Source of the DNA: an uncultured Flavobacteriaceae bacterium
GTDB taxonomy: Bacteria; Bacteroidota; Bacteroidia; Flavobacteriales; Flavobacteriaceae
Reading direction: 5' to 3'
Length of the DNA stretch: 13,347 nucleotides
NCBI GenBank assembly: GCA_938074515.1
Contig: CALJFV010000181.1
Location: 1-13,347, forward strand
The notes under the pieces were generated by a model. That model ran no database searches and was not told the DNA's origin. It worked only from the letters and a program-made list of their open reading frames with translations. The position numbers and the translations under genes are program-made. This document shows, piece after piece, positions 13,055 to 13,347 of this stretch. Every line of letters starts with the position of its first letter. The first letter of the stretch is position 1.

Positions 13055-13347
13055 ATGAGAAAAGCGCTAATTATTACAGCGCTTTTTTGTTCCTATCAAT
13101 TCACGGCTCAGGTCTCTATTCAGGGTGATTATTTAGGCACATTAAGCTTTGGCGACTCGGGCTTATTAACCTATTCTGTTGAATTTACTTGTGTTAATTC
13201 AGAGTGCACAGGGTATTCAATTTCGGACGTCGGTGGTGCAAATGAGACAAAGTCTGAATTAGAGGGGCAAATTAATTTTAGTGAAAACAAGGTTTATTTT
13301 TATGAAAGGAATATTGTTTACACCAAAGCCAGCAATGAAACCTATAA
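13055..13347 (+). CDS. Start of an exported protein of unknown function, cut by the window edge
   Basis: An open frame from ATG 13055 to the end of the window (97 complete codons). It begins with a signal peptide MRKALIITALFCSYQFTAQ with likely cleavage near FTA-QV, followed by VSIQGDYLGTLSFGDSGLL and further beta-strand-rich sequence with two cysteines close together (CVNSEC). No family is recognised. It lies 25 bases after the small membrane-protein gene and may be in the same transcript. Codons 2-12 encode a perfect terminator-like hairpin, which would limit expression unless translating ribosomes open it. Confidence 0.6.
   Translation, partial: MRKALIITALFCSYQFTAQVSIQGDYLGTLSFGDSGLLTYSVEFTCVNSECTGYSISDVGGANETKSELEGQINFSENKVYFYERNIVYTKASNETY
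13060..13088 (+). terminator. Terminator-like hairpin inside the first codons of the last gene
   Basis: AAAAGCGCT (13060-13068) and AGCGCTTTT (13078-13086) form a perfect nine-pair stem with a nine-base loop, ending in six Ts (13083-13088). It lies 31 bases after the stop codon of the small membrane-protein gene, a natural terminator position, but within the signal-peptide codons of the following frame. Confidence 0.6.

Overview
The window looks like a chromosomal segment of a member of the Bacteroidota, most likely Flavobacteriia. The main reasons are promoter-like sites of the Bacteroidota type (TTTG, 18-21 bases, TAnnTTTG), near absence of Shine-Dalgarno sequences, a folK-deoxynucleoside kinase fusion, a bacterial GH3-family enzyme and a DUF2797 protein. 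No genus can be named from the sequence. Most genes are housekeeping genes; there is no CRISPR array, transposase, integrase or plasmid origin.

Layout. 1-1150 (minus): a GH3-family acyl-adenylating enzyme running off the left edge. 1192-1983 (plus): a DUF2797 zinc-ribbon protein, divergent from GH3 and overlapping by 4 bases the end of a YhhQ-type queuosine-precursor transporter (1980-2684, minus). 2756-3946 (plus): an HPPK (FolK)-deoxynucleoside kinase fusion that seems to need a non-ATG start; its end overlaps by 20 bases a SpoU/TrmH-type RNA methyltransferase (3927-4463, minus). 4572-7184 (plus): mutS. 7285-7482: tRNA-Gly(GCC) and tRNA-Leu(UAA), each followed by a strong terminator-like hairpin, then a secreted Cys-type glutathione peroxidase (7535-8083) and a SulP anion transporter with a STAS domain (8165-9739).

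9823-11367 holds the most interesting element. It is a complete candidate tryptophan attenuator in front of a TrpB2-type tryptophan synthase beta chain: a Bacteroidota promoter, an 18-residue leader peptide with tandem Trp codons, a possible antiterminator and a GC-rich terminator with nine Ts. The geometry fits classical ribosome-mediated attenuation, with trpB2 alone as the regulated gene.

11490-13347 appears more AT-rich and accessory. It has a 70-residue XRE/C-protein-like regulator (minus) with a 22-bp perfect palindrome upstream, a small outer-membrane beta-barrel protein, a small signal-peptide/membrane protein, and the start of an unknown exported protein whose first codons contain a terminator-like hairpin.

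Genes are mostly single units with their own promoters and terminators, so functional links between neighbours are weak. The exceptions are the tRNA-tRNA-gpx array, where only one promoter is clear, and the leader-trpB2 unit.
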